Assembly (NCBI GenBank): GCA_937922435.1
Contig: CAKZVT010000030.1
Span: 1 to 64,000, forward strand
Direction: 5' to 3'
DNA length: 64,000 bases
From: an uncultured Prevotella sp.
GTDB taxonomy: Bacteria > Bacteroidota > Bacteroidia > Bacteroidales > Bacteroidaceae
Part shown: positions 8,212 to 16,587 of the stretch, piece after piece
How positions within the stretch are numbered: position 1 is the first letter of the stretch
How the letters are laid out: each line of letters opens with the position of its first letter
Program-made: the position numbers and the translations under genes
The notes under the pieces: model-generated
Told to the model about the DNA's origin: nothing
Databases searched by the model: none
The model's input: only the letters and a program-made list of their open reading frames with translations

Positions 8212-8220
8212 TAAAAAACT

Positions 8221-9183
8221 TTACAGGCTCTCCAGCATCCTCTTTATTACCACTTCGGCGGAGATTTCGCGGTTGGCGGCTTCGGGAATGACTAAAGAAT
8301 TGGGGCTTTCTATTACGTCGTCGGACACGATGAGGCCGCGGCGCACCGGCAGGCAGTGCATGAACTTGCCGCCGTCGGTCACGGCCATGTGCGCCGCGTC
8401 GATAGTCCACGACATGTCCTTGCTCAATATTTTGCCGTAGTCCGCAGGGTTGCTGACGCCCGGGCAGCTCCAGTTTTTCGCGTAAACGAAGTCAGCTCCC
8501 TCAAGAGCCTTCATCTGGTCGTACTCTATGCGCGCCCCGGCGGTGAACTTCGGGTCAAGCTCGTAGCCCTCGGGGTGGGTTATTACGAGGTCAACGTCGG
8601 CGGCGTTCATCCACTGCGCGAACGAGTTTGGCACGGCCTGGGGCAGTGCGCGGCAGTGGGGTGCCCAGGTAAGCACCACCTTCGGGCGCGCCTTCGTCTT
8701 GTGTTCCTCTATCGTTATGAGGTCGGCGAAGGCCTGGAGTGGGTGCACCGTGGCCGTCTCCATCGCGAACACGGGTCGTCCGCTGTACTTGATGAACTGG
8801 TGGAGCACCGTCTCCGCGTAGTCATATTCGCGGTCGGTCAGCCCGGCGAACGAGCGCACTCCGATTACGTCGCAGTAGCATCCCATCACCGGTATGGCCT
8901 CCAAGAGGTGCTCGCTCTTGTCTCCGTCCATTATTACTCCGCGCTCCGTCTCCAGCTTCCACGCGCCGGCGTTCACGTCGAGCACGATTACGTTCATGCC
9001 AAGGTTTTGCGCCGCCTTCTGCGTGCTGAGGCGTGTGCGCAGGCTGTTGTTGAAGAATATCATCAGCAAAGTCTTGTTCCTGCCCAGCTCCTGGTACTTG
9101 AACCTGTCCTGCTTGATGTCCTGTGCCTCGGCCAAAGCCTGCCTTAGGCCGCCAAGGTCTTCAACGTTGATGAATGTTCTCAT
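8221..9183 (-). CDS. argF': N-succinylornithine carbamoyltransferase (ArgF')
   Basis: A 320-residue transcarbamylase. In Bacteroidota this enzyme transfers carbamoyl from carbamoyl phosphate to N-succinyl-L-ornithine in the arginine pathway. The carbamoyl-phosphate loop is FFNNSLRTRLST (about residues 43-54), the substrate region is HPLQAFADLITIEEHK, and MHCLPVRRG near residue 280 is the HCLPVRRG signature of this subgroup rather than of ordinary OTCases. The loop EAIPVMGCYC carries a Pro where acetylornithine enzymes are described as having Glu, which supports succinyl specificity; that comparison is from memory. It lies 112 bp downstream of proA, separated by a family B composite. Confidence 0.88.
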   Translation of the reverse strand: MRTFINVEDLGGLRQALAEAQDIKQDRFKYQELGRNKTLLMIFFNNSLRTRLSTQKAAQNLGMNVIVLDVNAGAWKLETERGVIMDGDKSEHLLEAIPVMGCYCDVIGVRSFAGLTDREYDYAETVLHQFIKYSGRPVFAMETATVHPLQAFADLITIEEHKTKARPKVVLTWAPHCRALPQAVPNSFAQWMNAADVDLVITHPEGYELDPKFTAGARIEYDQMKALEGADFVYAKNWSCPGVSNPADYGKILSKDMSWTIDAAHMAVTDGGKFMHCLPVRRGLIVSDDVIESPNSLVIPEAANREISAEVVIKRMLESL

Positions 9184-9200
9184 TGTTGTTTAATGTTTAA

Positions 9201-9284
9201 AGCCCCCTCCCAACCTCCCCGTGGGGAGGAGAGCGATTTGCAAAACCATATAACCCCTCCCCACGGGGAGGTCGGGAGGGGGCT
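9201..9284. repeat. Family B composite nested inverted repeat, copy 4
   Basis: Outer arms AGCCCCCTCCC (9201-9211) and GGGAGGGGGCT (9274-9284) are exact complements. Inside them lie two palindromic hairpins, 9213-9229 and 9256-9272, each CCTCCCC-GGGGAGG, that also complement each other. It fills the proA to argF' gap and could form alternative structures in the mRNA. Confidence 0.75.
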
Positions 9285-9295
9285 GCATTAATATC

Positions 9296-10552
9296 TTATT
9301 CCCTCACTTGTCCTTCTCCTTCGATGAGCCACTTGTACGTAGTCAGTTCCTCAAGGCCCATCGGGCCGCGCGGCCCCAGCTTCTGCGTGCTGATGCCTAT
9401 TTCAGCTCCGAGGCCGAACTGCGCACCGTCCGTGAAGCTCGTCGGCGCGTTCCAGTACACGCAGGCGGCGTCAACCTGAGCCTGGAATGTGTGCGCCCGG
9501 CCTTCGTCCTGTGTTATTATGCACTCGCTGTGGCCTGAACCGAAGCGTGCGATGTGCTCCAATGCCGCGCTGATTGACGGCACGGTCTTCACCGCAAGGG
9601 CGTAATCCATGAACTCGGTGCCGTAGCTTTCGGCCGTGGCATGGCGCAAGAGCGGTTGCGGATAATGTCCGTCCAAGGCCGTGTAAGCGTCTTCGTCGGC
9701 GTAAATGACGACATTGCTCTCAGCCAACGGTGCGCAGAGGCAGGGCAGGTCGGCCAGTCTTGAGCTATGGATGACAAGGCAGTCCAGCGCGTTGCATACG
9801 CTTACGCGCCGCGTCTTGGCGTTGTTTATGATGCGGCTGCCCATCTCTGCGTCGCCAAACTCGTCGAAGTAGGTGTTAACCACGCCTGCGCCGGTCTCTA
9901 TTACGGGCACTTTGGCCGTGTCGCGGACGAAGTTGATGAGGCTCTTTCCGCCTCTCGGGATGCACAGGTCGACGTAACCTACGGCCGAAAGCAGCTCGGC
10001 AGTGGCGTCATGCGTGGCCGGCAGCAGTTCGACAACCGACCCGTCGCACACCGCATGGCGTTCAAGCACGCTGTGGATGAGCCTTACTATGGCGCGGTTG
10101 GAGCAGTCGGCGTCGCGCCCTCCTTTGAGAATGCAGGCGTTGCCCGACTTGAAGCAGAGCGAGAAAACGTCAAAACTGACGTTTGGCCGGGCTTCGTATA
10201 TTACGCCTACAACGCCGAACGGCACGCTGACACGCCGCAGGCGCAGCCCGTTCTGAAGTGTCCTTGCCTTGCTGGCGATGCCGAGCGGCGACGGCAAGGC
10301 GGCCACATGGCGCATGTCGCAGGCTATGCTTTCAAGCCGTTTCTCGGTGAGTTGCAGGCGGTCGTACAGCGGATTGGCGCGCTCCATGCGCCCCAAGTCG
10401 TCGGCGTTGGCGGACAGCAGGGCTTCCTTATTGGCCATGATGGCGTCGGCCAAGGCGCAGAGCACCTTGTTCCTCATCTCGTCGGGCACGAGCGCAAGCC
10501 CGCGGCTGGCGGCCTTTACGCGTCTGAAAATGTCTTCGTATTGCATTGTCAT
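9296..10552 (-). CDS. proA: Glutamate-5-semialdehyde dehydrogenase
   Basis: A 418-residue gamma-glutamyl phosphate reductase of the aldehyde dehydrogenase superfamily. It reduces gamma-glutamyl phosphate with NADPH to glutamate-5-semialdehyde, the second step of proline synthesis. Recognisable segments are FGVVGVIYEARPNVSFDVF near residue 105, the GGKS and ETGAGVVNTYFDEF region, the catalytic Cys in RRVSVCNALDCLV near 250 and the C-terminal LGPRGPMGLEELTTYKW. The length matches the family. Only 27 bp separate it from proB upstream, so the two form an operon. Confidence 0.96.
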   Translation of the reverse strand: MTMQYEDIFRRVKAASRGLALVPDEMRNKVLCALADAIMANKEALLSANADDLGRMERANPLYDRLQLTEKRLESIACDMRHVAALPSPLGIASKARTLQNGLRLRRVSVPFGVVGVIYEARPNVSFDVFSLCFKSGNACILKGGRDADCSNRAIVRLIHSVLERHAVCDGSVVELLPATHDATAELLSAVGYVDLCIPRGGKSLINFVRDTAKVPVIETGAGVVNTYFDEFGDAEMGSRIINNAKTRRVSVCNALDCLVIHSSRLADLPCLCAPLAESNVVIYADEDAYTALDGHYPQPLLRHATAESYGTEFMDYALAVKTVPSISAALEHIARFGSGHSECIITQDEGRAHTFQAQVDAACVYWNAPTSFTDGAQFGLGAEIGISTQKLGPRGPMGLEELTTYKWLIEGEGQVRE

Positions 10553-10579
10553 GGTCGTTGTTATGCGTTTCTTATGCCG

Positions 10580-11374
10580 TTATACCTTGTCTTCGGCGGC
10601 GCGTGTGGCTGGCAGGAACTCCGTGTGTGGCGTGTCCTCGGGGTGCAGCATGAGGTCTTTCAGTATGTCTTCATGCCGTCCGTTGGCGATGACCACGCGT
10701 ATTCCGCTGTCTGCCGCCTGGCAGGCGATGCCGCATTTGGCCGCCATTCCGCCTCGCCCGAAACTGCTTTTCCCGTCGCTTATGTAACGGCTGACGTCGT
10801 CGCCCGGCGCAACTTTGCCAATCAGCCTTGCAGAAGCGTCGCCGGGAAGGCCGTCGTATATGCCGTCGACGTTGCTTAGCAGTATGAGCGTATCGGCCTG
10901 GAGCATCTGCGCCATGAGACCCGACAGCTCGTCGTTGTCGGTGAACATCAGTTCGGTAACGCTCACCGTGTCGTTCTCGTTGACTACGGGCAGCACGCCG
11001 TTTTCAAGCATCACTGTCATGCAGGCACGCAGGTTGGCGTATTCCACGGGCGAGATAAAGTTCTCTTTCACCACAAGCACCTGGCCTACGGTTATGCCGT
11101 ATTCGCGGAAAAGGGTGTAATACGTGTTGACGAGCTTCACCTGTCCCACCGCCGAGTACAGTTGGCGTTGCTCCACGCTGTCAAGGTGCGGCTCCGAACC
11201 GAGCTCTCCGCGCCCCGACGCCACGGCTCCGCTCGACACCAGAATGACCTCGTGTCCCTGGCTGCGGAGCCACGCCAGCTGGTCTACAAGGGCCGATACG
11301 TGCGTTATGTCGAGTTTTCCGTCGCTGCGTGTGAGCACGTTGCTGCCCACCTTAACTACTATTCTGTTAGGCAT
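10580..11374 (-). CDS. proB: Glutamate 5-kinase, short form without PUA domain
   Basis: A 264-residue amino-acid kinase. It phosphorylates L-glutamate with ATP at the start of proline synthesis. The N-terminal MPNRIVVKVGSNVLTR, the glycine loop VILVSSGAVASGRGEL, the substrate region VVNENDTVSVTELMFTDND and the GRGGMAAK segment near the end all fit. The C-terminal PUA domain of the E. coli enzyme is absent, as in many Bacteroidota. The frame is open further upstream, but that extension only translates a low-complexity repeat (LTSLTSK), so the ATG at 11374 is the likely start. Confidence 0.94.
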   Translation of the reverse strand: MPNRIVVKVGSNVLTRSDGKLDITHVSALVDQLAWLRSQGHEVILVSSGAVASGRGELGSEPHLDSVEQRQLYSAVGQVKLVNTYYTLFREYGITVGQVLVVKENFISPVEYANLRACMTVMLENGVLPVVNENDTVSVTELMFTDNDELSGLMAQMLQADTLILLSNVDGIYDGLPGDASARLIGKVAPGDDVSRYISDGKSSFGRGGMAAKCGIACQAADSGIRVVIANGRHEDILKDLMLHPEDTPHTEFLPATRAAEDKV

Positions 11375-11386
11375 GTCTTGTTTTTT

Positions 11387-11447
11387 GGAAGTTAGAGAAG
11401 TATTTTTTGAAGTTAAAGAAGTTAGAGAAGTTAAAGGAGTTAAAGAC
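11387..11447. repeat. Family F single arm (GAAGTTAAAGAAGTTAGAG type)
   Basis: Tandem degenerate words GAAGTTA(A/G)A. It ends in AAAGACAAATGCCTTGAC, the core sequence found at the inner edge of several other family F arms. The complementary arm is not evident. Confidence 0.6.
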
Positions 11448-11525
11448 AAATGCCTTGACGATTGAGGACGTTTTTGGAGGCAGTATGTAACCAACTGTAA
11501 ATCAAGACGTTGCATCCGGCATTGC

Positions 11526-11606
11526 AAAAGGTGGTCTTTGGGTCTGCAAAAGGTGGCCTTTTACAGTCCGAAAGACCACCTTTTAGAGCGTGAAAGACTG
11601 TCTTTT
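11526..11606. repeat. Family A 22-bp-period array, copy 4 (4 units)
   Basis: Cores start at 11526, 11548, 11570 and 11592. The cores GGTGGTC, GGTGGCC, GACCACC and GACTGTC are more diverged than in other copies, but the spacing is unchanged. Confidence 0.82.
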
Positions 11607-11713
11607 GCAAAGCTGCCGGTGGCAAACAATCTTACAAGAGAGGCTGGGAGAACTGGGAGTGATGGGGAAACCGGGAGTGAGTAATGGATTTTTCACTCTT
11701 CACTCTTAGTTCT

Positions 11714-13378
11714 TCACTTACTCTTCTGTCTGTCCTTGTCGCGTATTTCCACGCGGCGTATTTTGCCGCTGATGGTCTTTGGCAGTTCGTCCACGAACTC
11801 TATGATGCGCGGATACTTGTAAGGCGCGGTCTCGTGCTTCACGTGGTTCTGCAGTTCCTTTACCAGTTCGTCACCGGCCTTGTCCTTCCAAGCCTTGCCG
11901 AGTACTACCGTAGCCTTGACCACCATGCCGCGGATGTCGTCAGGAACGCCCGTTATGGCGCACTCCACGACGGCCGGATGGGTCATCAGCGCACTCTCCA
12001 CCTCGAACGGTCCGATGCGGTAGCCGCTGCTCTTGATTACGTCGTCGATGCGCCCTTCAAACCAATAGTAGCCGTCCTCGTCGCGCCAAGCCATGTCGCC
12101 GGTGTGGTAAACGCCGTCGTGCCATACCTGTCGGTTCTTCTCCTCGTCGCGGTAATACCCCTTGAAAAGGCCGATGGGCTTGCCCTTGTCGGTATGTATT
12201 ACAATTTCGCCCTTCTCTCCGTCCTCGCACGGAGAGCCGTCTGCGCGTACCAGGTCGATGTCATACTGCGGATTGGGCATGCCCATGCTGCCCGGTTTCG
12301 GTGTCATCCAAGGCATCGTTCCGAGTGTCATCGTGGTCTCGGTCTGGCCGAACCCTTCCATCAGACGTATGCCGGTGAGTTTAAGGAACTTGTCATACAC
12401 TGCCGGGTTGAGCGCCTCTCCGGCGGTGCAGCAGTAGCGCAGGGAGGACAGGTCGTATTTGGAAAAGTCCTCGTGTATCATGAAGCGGTACACCGTAGGC
12501 GGCGCGCAGAACGACGTTATGCGGTATTCCTCGATTTTCTTCATTATCTTTTCGGCGGTGAACTTCTGGTGTTCGAACACGAAAACCACCGCCCCTGCGA
12601 ACCATTGTCCGTACAGTTTGCCCCACGCGGCCTTGCCCCAGCCCGTGTCGGCCACGGTCAGGTGTATGCTGTCTTCCGACAAGTTGTGCCAGAAAGCGCC
12701 GGTGGTGATATGGCCGAGGGCGTAAAGGTAGTCGTGGGCGACCATCTTCGGCTCGCCGCTTGTGCCGCTGGTGAAGTACATCAGCATGGTGTCGTCATTG
12801 TCGTTGACGTGCTCCGGGCGCGTGAAGGGCGGTACGTCGTTCCACTCCTTGTGCCAGTCGTGGAAGCCGTCGCGTGTCTCTGGCCCTATGCTTATGAGCG
12901 TCTTGAGTGTCGGGCTGTCCTTGAGCGAACCTTCAACCTGCGTCATCACGTAGTCTTCTCCTACGCAGATGATGGCCTTAACGTCGGCGCGGTTGTTGCG
13001 GTAGACTATGTCGTGTGTGGTGAGCATGTGCGTTGCGGGCACAGCCACTGCGCCGAGCTTGTGCAGGGCGAGCATCGAGAGCCAGAACTCATACCTGCGT
13101 TTGAGTATTAGCATGACAACGTCGCCGCGGCCTATGCCCAGCGTCTGGAAGTAGGATGCGGCGCGGTCGCTCTGCTCTTTCAAGTCCTTGAAGGTGAAGC
13201 GGACGCAGTTGTCCTCGTCGTCAGTCCACAGCAGGGCGAGCTTGTCGGGCTTTTCCTCCGCCCATGCGTCCATCACATCGTAGGCGAAGTTAAAGTTGTT
13301 GGGCACTATGAAGTGCAGGTTTTCCTTGTAATCCTCGACAGACGTGAAATGCGTCTGCGTCAAAAATCTTTCTATCAT
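11714..13378 (-). CDS. AMP-forming acyl-CoA synthetase
   Basis: A 554-residue ANL-superfamily ligase. It should activate a carboxylic acid as an acyl-adenylate and transfer it to CoA. Core motifs are the P-loop YFTSGTSGEPKMVAHDY (about residues 208-224), GFGQTETT near 345, YHTGDMAWRDEDGYYWFEGR (in two overlapping parts) near 432, DDVIKSSGYRIGPFEVE near 452 and the catalytic Lys in PKTISGKIRR near 535. The pattern resembles medium-chain/acetoacetate-type or butyryl-CoA synthetases of Bacteroidota; the acid is not determined. It lies downstream of the XRE-cupin regulator gene, which probably controls it. Confidence 0.88.
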   Translation of the reverse strand: MIERFLTQTHFTSVEDYKENLHFIVPNNFNFAYDVMDAWAEEKPDKLALLWTDDEDNCVRFTFKDLKEQSDRAASYFQTLGIGRGDVVMLILKRRYEFWLSMLALHKLGAVAVPATHMLTTHDIVYRNNRADVKAIICVGEDYVMTQVEGSLKDSPTLKTLISIGPETRDGFHDWHKEWNDVPPFTRPEHVNDNDDTMLMYFTSGTSGEPKMVAHDYLYALGHITTGAFWHNLSEDSIHLTVADTGWGKAAWGKLYGQWFAGAVVFVFEHQKFTAEKIMKKIEEYRITSFCAPPTVYRFMIHEDFSKYDLSSLRYCCTAGEALNPAVYDKFLKLTGIRLMEGFGQTETTMTLGTMPWMTPKPGSMGMPNPQYDIDLVRADGSPCEDGEKGEIVIHTDKGKPIGLFKGYYRDEEKNRQVWHDGVYHTGDMAWRDEDGYYWFEGRIDDVIKSSGYRIGPFEVESALMTHPAVVECAITGVPDDIRGMVVKATVVLGKAWKDKAGDELVKELQNHVKHETAPYKYPRIIEFVDELPKTISGKIRRVEIRDKDRQKSK

Positions 13379-13393
13379 GTCGCTAATGCCTAT

Positions 13394-13548
13394 TTATAAA
13401 ATAAGGAGTAAAGGAGTAAGGAGGTAAAGGAGTAAGTAGAAATGCCATGCCAATGAAGTAATCTGCCTACTTCTTTGCTCATTCTCTCCTTACTACTTAA
13501 AGTAATCTACTTACTCCTTTACTACTTCCCTCCTTATTACTTTAACTC
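13394..13548. repeat. Family F inverted repeat (GGAGTAAAGGAGTAAGG type)
   Basis: A purine-rich arm at about 13400-13442, followed by GTAGAAATGCCATGCC, then a pyrimidine-rich arm at about 13470-13545 (CTTACTCCTTTACTAC words). It fills the gap between the regulator and the ligase genes. Confidence 0.72.
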
Positions 13549-14101
13549 AGAATATCACCGCCAGGAACTTCACCGGCTTGCCTCCGAGTGCGCGCATGCA
13601 GTGGGGCTGCGACGCGTCGAAGTATATGCTGTCGCCTTCATTCAGCACGAGCACCTTCTTGCCGATGGTTATTTCGAGGCTGCCTTCGGTCACCATGTCG
13701 AATTCCTGGCCCTGGTGCGAGTTCTTTTCGAGCGGAGTATCGTCGGGCTTTGGCTCCACAAGCACCATGAAAGGCTCTGCCGTGCGGCCGCGGAAGCCGC
13801 TCGCCAGGCTCTGGTACTTGTACGCCTTGCGGCGCTCCACGCTCTTTCCCTGTCCTTTACGGGTAAGGAAATACATGCTCATGTGGGGCTCTTCGCCGAA
13901 GAGGAGCACGTCGAGGGCGATGCCGTATTTCTTCGAAATCTTCTGCATCAGGCTTATTGAAAGCTCCGCTTCGCCGTCTTCGGCCTTGAGGTATGTCTCG
14001 AGCGGCACTCCGCAGAGGTCGGCAACGTCTTGCGCCGGTATGTCGAGTACGTCGCGAAGCCCCTTCAGGCGTTCGCCTATCTGCTTTATCGCGTCTTCCA
14101 T
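13547..14101 (-). CDS. XRE-family regulator with C-terminal cupin domain
   Basis: A 184-residue transcription factor. An N-terminal lambda-repressor-like helix-turn-helix spans about residues 5-65 (LGERLKGLRDVLDIPAQDVA-type segment, with VPLETYLKAEDGEAELS as the recognition region). A cupin beta-barrel follows at about 105-184 (HQGQEFDMVTEGSLEI and GDSIYFDASQPHCMRAL). In this family the cupin senses a small ligand. It is transcribed toward the acyl-CoA synthetase gene, and this pairing suggests that it senses the ligase's substrate or product. That link is inferred from context only. Confidence 0.88.
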   Translation of the reverse strand: MEDAIKQIGERLKGLRDVLDIPAQDVADLCGVPLETYLKAEDGEAELSISLMQKISKKYGIALDVLLFGEEPHMSMYFLTRKGQGKSVERRKAYKYQSLASGFRGRTAEPFMVLVEPKPDDTPLEKNSHQGQEFDMVTEGSLEITIGKKVLVLNEGDSIYFDASQPHCMRALGGKPVKFLAVIF

Positions 14102-14198
14102 TTAGTAACCGTTTTTATTGTTATTGCGACAAAAGTACAAATAAAATGTCAGCAAACGAAATTTTTATAAGAAAAAGATAAGAGATTGAAGTTTATTT

Positions 14199-14252
14199 AG
14201 AAGTTAAAGAAGTTGTCTCCTTTAACTTCTAAATATAACTTCTTTAACTTCT
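14199..14252. repeat. Family F inverted repeat (AGAAGTTAAAGAAGTT), short copy
   Basis: Perfect 16-bp arms at 14199-14214 and 14237-14252, plus an additional TTTAACTTCT word in the loop. It lies just past the proC stop and upstream of the XRE-cupin gene; it may terminate proC. Confidence 0.75.
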
Positions 14253-15030
14253 ATTCTACCAGCCCCTGCACTACGGCATTGGTGAATCCGGCGCGTTCCA
14301 TGGCGTTAAGTCCGCGTATGGTCAGCCCTCCTGGCGTTGTCACCTTGTCTATTTCCGCCTCGGGGTGTCCGCCGTTTTCCTGGAGCAAGGCCACCGCGCC
14401 CTTTACGGTCTGCAGCACAATGTCGCGCGCCGCGGCCGCCTTGAAGCCCAGTTGCACGCCGCCTTCCATCGACGCCCTGACGTAACGCATGGCGTAAGCT
14501 ATGCCGCATGATGCCAAGGCCGTGCCGGCCGGCAGCAGCCGCTCCTCTACAGACATTGTTTCGCCCACAGCCTTGAACAGGCTTTCAGTCTTGATAGCCG
14601 CTTCTTCGCCGCCGCTGACGTTTACGATGAACGTCATCGAGCAGCCGAGCGCCGCCGCGATGTTGGGCATAGCGATGAAAATCCCGGGGCAACTGCCGTC
14701 CTCGCGCGTGAACATATTTTTCAGTTCGTCGCCCGACACACCTGCCGCCACCGACACCACGGTCTGCCTCGTGCAGTCGAGCACAGGCTTCAGTTCGTCG
14801 GCAACGCCCTTTACGAGCCACGGCTTCACGGCCAGTATTACCGTGTCGGCTCCGCGCACAGCCTCCGCATTGTCGGTAGTCACGCCGAGGCCGAGCCTCC
14901 TGAACCTGTCGAGTGTGGCCTTGTGGCGTGCCGTAACCACGATGTCGCCGCCGTTGAACGCCGCGCTTCTTGCAAAGCCTTCTGCCAAAGCGCCGCCCAT
15001 AGCGCCGCCTCCTATAATCGCTGTCTTCAT
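14251..15030 (-). CDS. proC: Pyrroline-5-carboxylate reductase
   Basis: A 259-residue NAD(P)H-dependent reductase that makes L-proline from 1-pyrroline-5-carboxylate, the last step of the pathway. The Rossmann start MKTAIIGGGAMGGALAEGF, the AVKPWLV segment near residue 82 and VVSVAAGVSG near 103 are typical. The C-terminal dimer region contains VTTPGGLTIRGLNAMER, a proC hallmark. The length is close to the usual 260-270. It is on the same strand as proB and proA but is separated from them by the ligase and regulator genes. A minus-strand TACTTTTG (15056-15063) may be its -7 box. Confidence 0.95.
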   Translation of the reverse strand: MKTAIIGGGAMGGALAEGFARSAAFNGGDIVVTARHKATLDRFRRLGLGVTTDNAEAVRGADTVILAVKPWLVKGVADELKPVLDCTRQTVVSVAAGVSGDELKNMFTREDGSCPGIFIAMPNIAAALGCSMTFIVNVSGGEEAAIKTESLFKAVGETMSVEERLLPAGTALASCGIAYAMRYVRASMEGGVQLGFKAAAARDIVLQTVKGAVALLQENGGHPEAEIDKVTTPGGLTIRGLNAMERAGFTNAVVQGLVE

Positions 15031-15069
15031 GTCTTGAAACGTATTTGTTTGGCTGCAAAAGTACGAGAA

Positions 15070-15233
15070 AATTAAGAATTAAGAGTTAAGAATCAAGAAA
15101 AGTTGGGGTTATAAGGTCTTAGGGTTATAGGGTTTACGGTGTTGGTAATGCTCCTACATTCTCTTCAACCGTATAACCTTATAACCCCAAGACCGTATAA
15201 CCCCAACTTTTCTTAACTCTTAACTCTTAATTC
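15070..15233. repeat. Family F long inverted repeat (AAGAGTTAAGAA / GGGGTTATAAGG type)
   Basis: Outer arms 15077-15112 and 15196-15233 pair almost completely. Further in, GGTCTTAGGGTTATAGGG and its complements (about 15115-15135 and 15170-15192) extend the structure, leaving a loop of about 30 bp. Confidence 0.78.
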
Positions 15234-15292
15234 AAAAGACGGTTCATCCGCAAACCTGTTGGATGAAATACAAGGTCTATTAATGAAAGCAT

Positions 15293-15450
15293 TTGTTCCG
15301 CCGGATTTGCAATCCGGCGGTTTCTAATTGCGGATTTGCAATCCGCACATGCCCATACATTTACCTCGTGGTTGTGTGGTTTGAGCGGATTGCAAATCCT
15401 TATAGTACTTTTCGGCGGATTGCAAATCCGCCAAAACACATTACCGACAG
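15293..15450. repeat. Family C repeat (CGGATTTGCAATCCG), copy 2
   Basis: Same four-palindrome arrangement and order as copy 1, including GTTCCGCCGGATTTGCAATC and the TTTCGGCGGATTGCAAATCC end. The connecting segments differ, so the palindromic words are conserved more than the spacers. Confidence 0.75.
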
Positions 15451-15503
15451 CCTGACTTGCAGCAGGGTTTCATACATCAATAGGCAAAGTAGTACGTGGC
15501 AAT

Positions 15504-15540
15504 CAAGCTCCTTCCCTTCGGGAGGGTTGGGGCGGGTATC
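15504..15540. repeat. Family B hairpin repeat, copy 5
   Basis: AAGCTCCTTCCCTTCGGGAGGG, then TTGGGGCGGGTATC. Its 3' end touches family A copy 5. Confidence 0.72.
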
Positions 15541-15541
15541 C

Positions 15542-15622
15542 AATATGCCACCTTTTGCACTGCAAAAGGCCATGAATTGCAAAGCAAAAGGCCGTCTTTT
15601 GGCGTGTAAAAGACGGCCTTTT
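15542..15622. repeat. Family A 22-bp-period array, copy 5 (4 units)
   Basis: Cores start at 15542, 15564, 15586 and 15608. The outer variants AATATGCCACCTTTT and AAAAGGCCATGAATT replace the A4/T4 ends. It lies downstream of the beta-barrel gene stop. Confidence 0.85.
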
Positions 15623-15645
15623 GCAAGGCGTTGGATGTCAGGCAG

Positions 15646-16569
15646 TTACTTGGACGGCCATAAGGAGGCATACTTGCGCTTGTTGCCGTTCTTGATGAAG
15701 CGCACGAGTTCGAGCACGTCCAAGCCGATTTTCGCCGACATGGAGTAGGCGTTCTTGCCTGCGGCGGTCTTGAACAGCGGCGTAAGTCCTGCCGTAGCGG
15801 AGAGCAGCACGGGGCCGTAGCCGAGCGAATACTCAAGGTTCAGGCCGGCGCGGCGCAGCTTCAGGCCGTCAGGTGTGTTGACGTTGCCCGTGGCGGAAGA
15901 CGGCTTGAAGCGGTATTCCGCGTTCGTGCGCAGCTCCGCCGAGAGGCCGAGGCTCATGTGAAAGCTCTCATAGTCTTGCTGCAACGACAGCATTACGGGT
16001 ATGCGCAGTGCGCCGTAGTTGATGCTGTTGCCCTTCGCGTCGCCGTCGAGCGGCGTGTAGGCTATGCGCCCTCCGTCGTTGCTCATGGCGTAGCCGCGGC
16101 GGAAGCACTGGTGAACCCATGCCAGCTGCACTGCCGCCGTGAGGCCGAACGTGCGCCCCTTGTTGAACGGCACGGCTATCGCATACGGCGTAACGCCAAG
16201 CTCGAACGAGCCTGTGCGGCGGCTGTGCAGGCCGTCTGACGAGTTGGTGAACACGCCCTTGGTGAGGTAGTTCATGCCAAACCACACCGTAGCGTAGTGC
16301 GGACGGAAGCTCATGTTCTGCAAGTTCTCCGCCGGAATAAGCGGAGAGCCTACGAAGACGTGCTCCACCTCCTGCCCGTCGACGTATTCCATCTCGCGTA
16401 TTTTCGACAGGCGGTAGCCGTCCTTGTTGTAAACCTTCACGGTGGTAGTGCCGCTGTCCACGCTTACTACTATTTTCTTGTCCTTCACCGTGAACGTGGT
16501 GTCGTTTCCTTCCGCGGCGTTTGCCAGTGCAGGCAGCATGGCCGCGAGTAATAAGATAAGGTGTCTCAT
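15646..16569 (-). CDS. Predicted outer-membrane beta-barrel protein
   Basis: A 307-residue protein of unknown role. A signal peptide ends near residue 18 (LPALANA). After an N-terminal extension of about 80 residues come alternating amphipathic strands rich in aromatic and Gly residues (FELGVTPYAIAVPF, FGLTAAVQLAWV, FHMSLGLSAELRTN, LEYSLGYGPVLLSATAGL). This is typical of small PorT-like outer-membrane barrels of Bacteroidota. It is the last gene of the ECF sigma operon, 18 bp after the preceding gene, so it may be an envelope-stress or regulon target. No precise family is assigned. Confidence 0.65.
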   Translation of the reverse strand: MRHLILLLAAMLPALANAAEGNDTTFTVKDKKIVVSVDSGTTTVKVYNKDGYRLSKIREMEYVDGQEVEHVFVGSPLIPAENLQNMSFRPHYATVWFGMNYLTKGVFTNSSDGLHSRRTGSFELGVTPYAIAVPFNKGRTFGLTAAVQLAWVHQCFRRGYAMSNDGGRIAYTPLDGDAKGNSINYGALRIPVMLSLQQDYESFHMSLGLSAELRTNAEYRFKPSSATGNVNTPDGLKLRRAGLNLEYSLGYGPVLLSATAGLTPLFKTAAGKNAYSMSAKIGLDVLELVRFIKNGNKRKYASLWPSK

Positions 16570-16587
16570 ATCGTTGCTGTTATGTTG

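Larger units (their letters stand above)
7623..8220. other. 598-bp intergenic repeat island
   Basis: Between the GH2 gene and the carbamoyltransferase gene. It holds the perfect 41-bp inverted repeat E (7682-7815), a possible minus-strand -7 box TACATTTG (7870-7877) that could serve the GH2 gene, family A copy 3 and a family F inverted repeat. No gene is supported. Confidence 0.65.
11375..11713. other. 339-bp intergenic repeat island
   Basis: Holds a family F arm (11387-11447), family A copy 4 and a weak G-rich/pyrimidine low-complexity stretch (about 11640-11712) that runs into the 3' end of the acyl-CoA ligase gene. No gene is seen. Confidence 0.65.
15031..15645. other. 615-bp intergenic repeat island
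   Basis: Holds, in order, a long family F inverted repeat (15070-15233), family C copy 2, family B copy 5 and family A copy 5. The order C, B, A mirrors the island at 1103-1850. No gene is seen. Confidence 0.7.

Noticed and set aside
11375..11527. Longer N-terminus of proB (51 extra codons)
   Set aside because: The extension only translates a low-complexity repeat; the family start MPNRIVVKVG is at 11374. The TolC, permease, membrane-protein A and CBM96 genes were trimmed for the same kind of reason.
11684..13111. Long plus-strand open frame (475 codons) opposite the acyl-CoA ligase gene
   Set aside because: It mirrors a gene with clear motifs; no signal, domain or start context. Antisense open frames are expected in this GC-rich codon usage. 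The same applies to 9767-10879 and 43377-44969.
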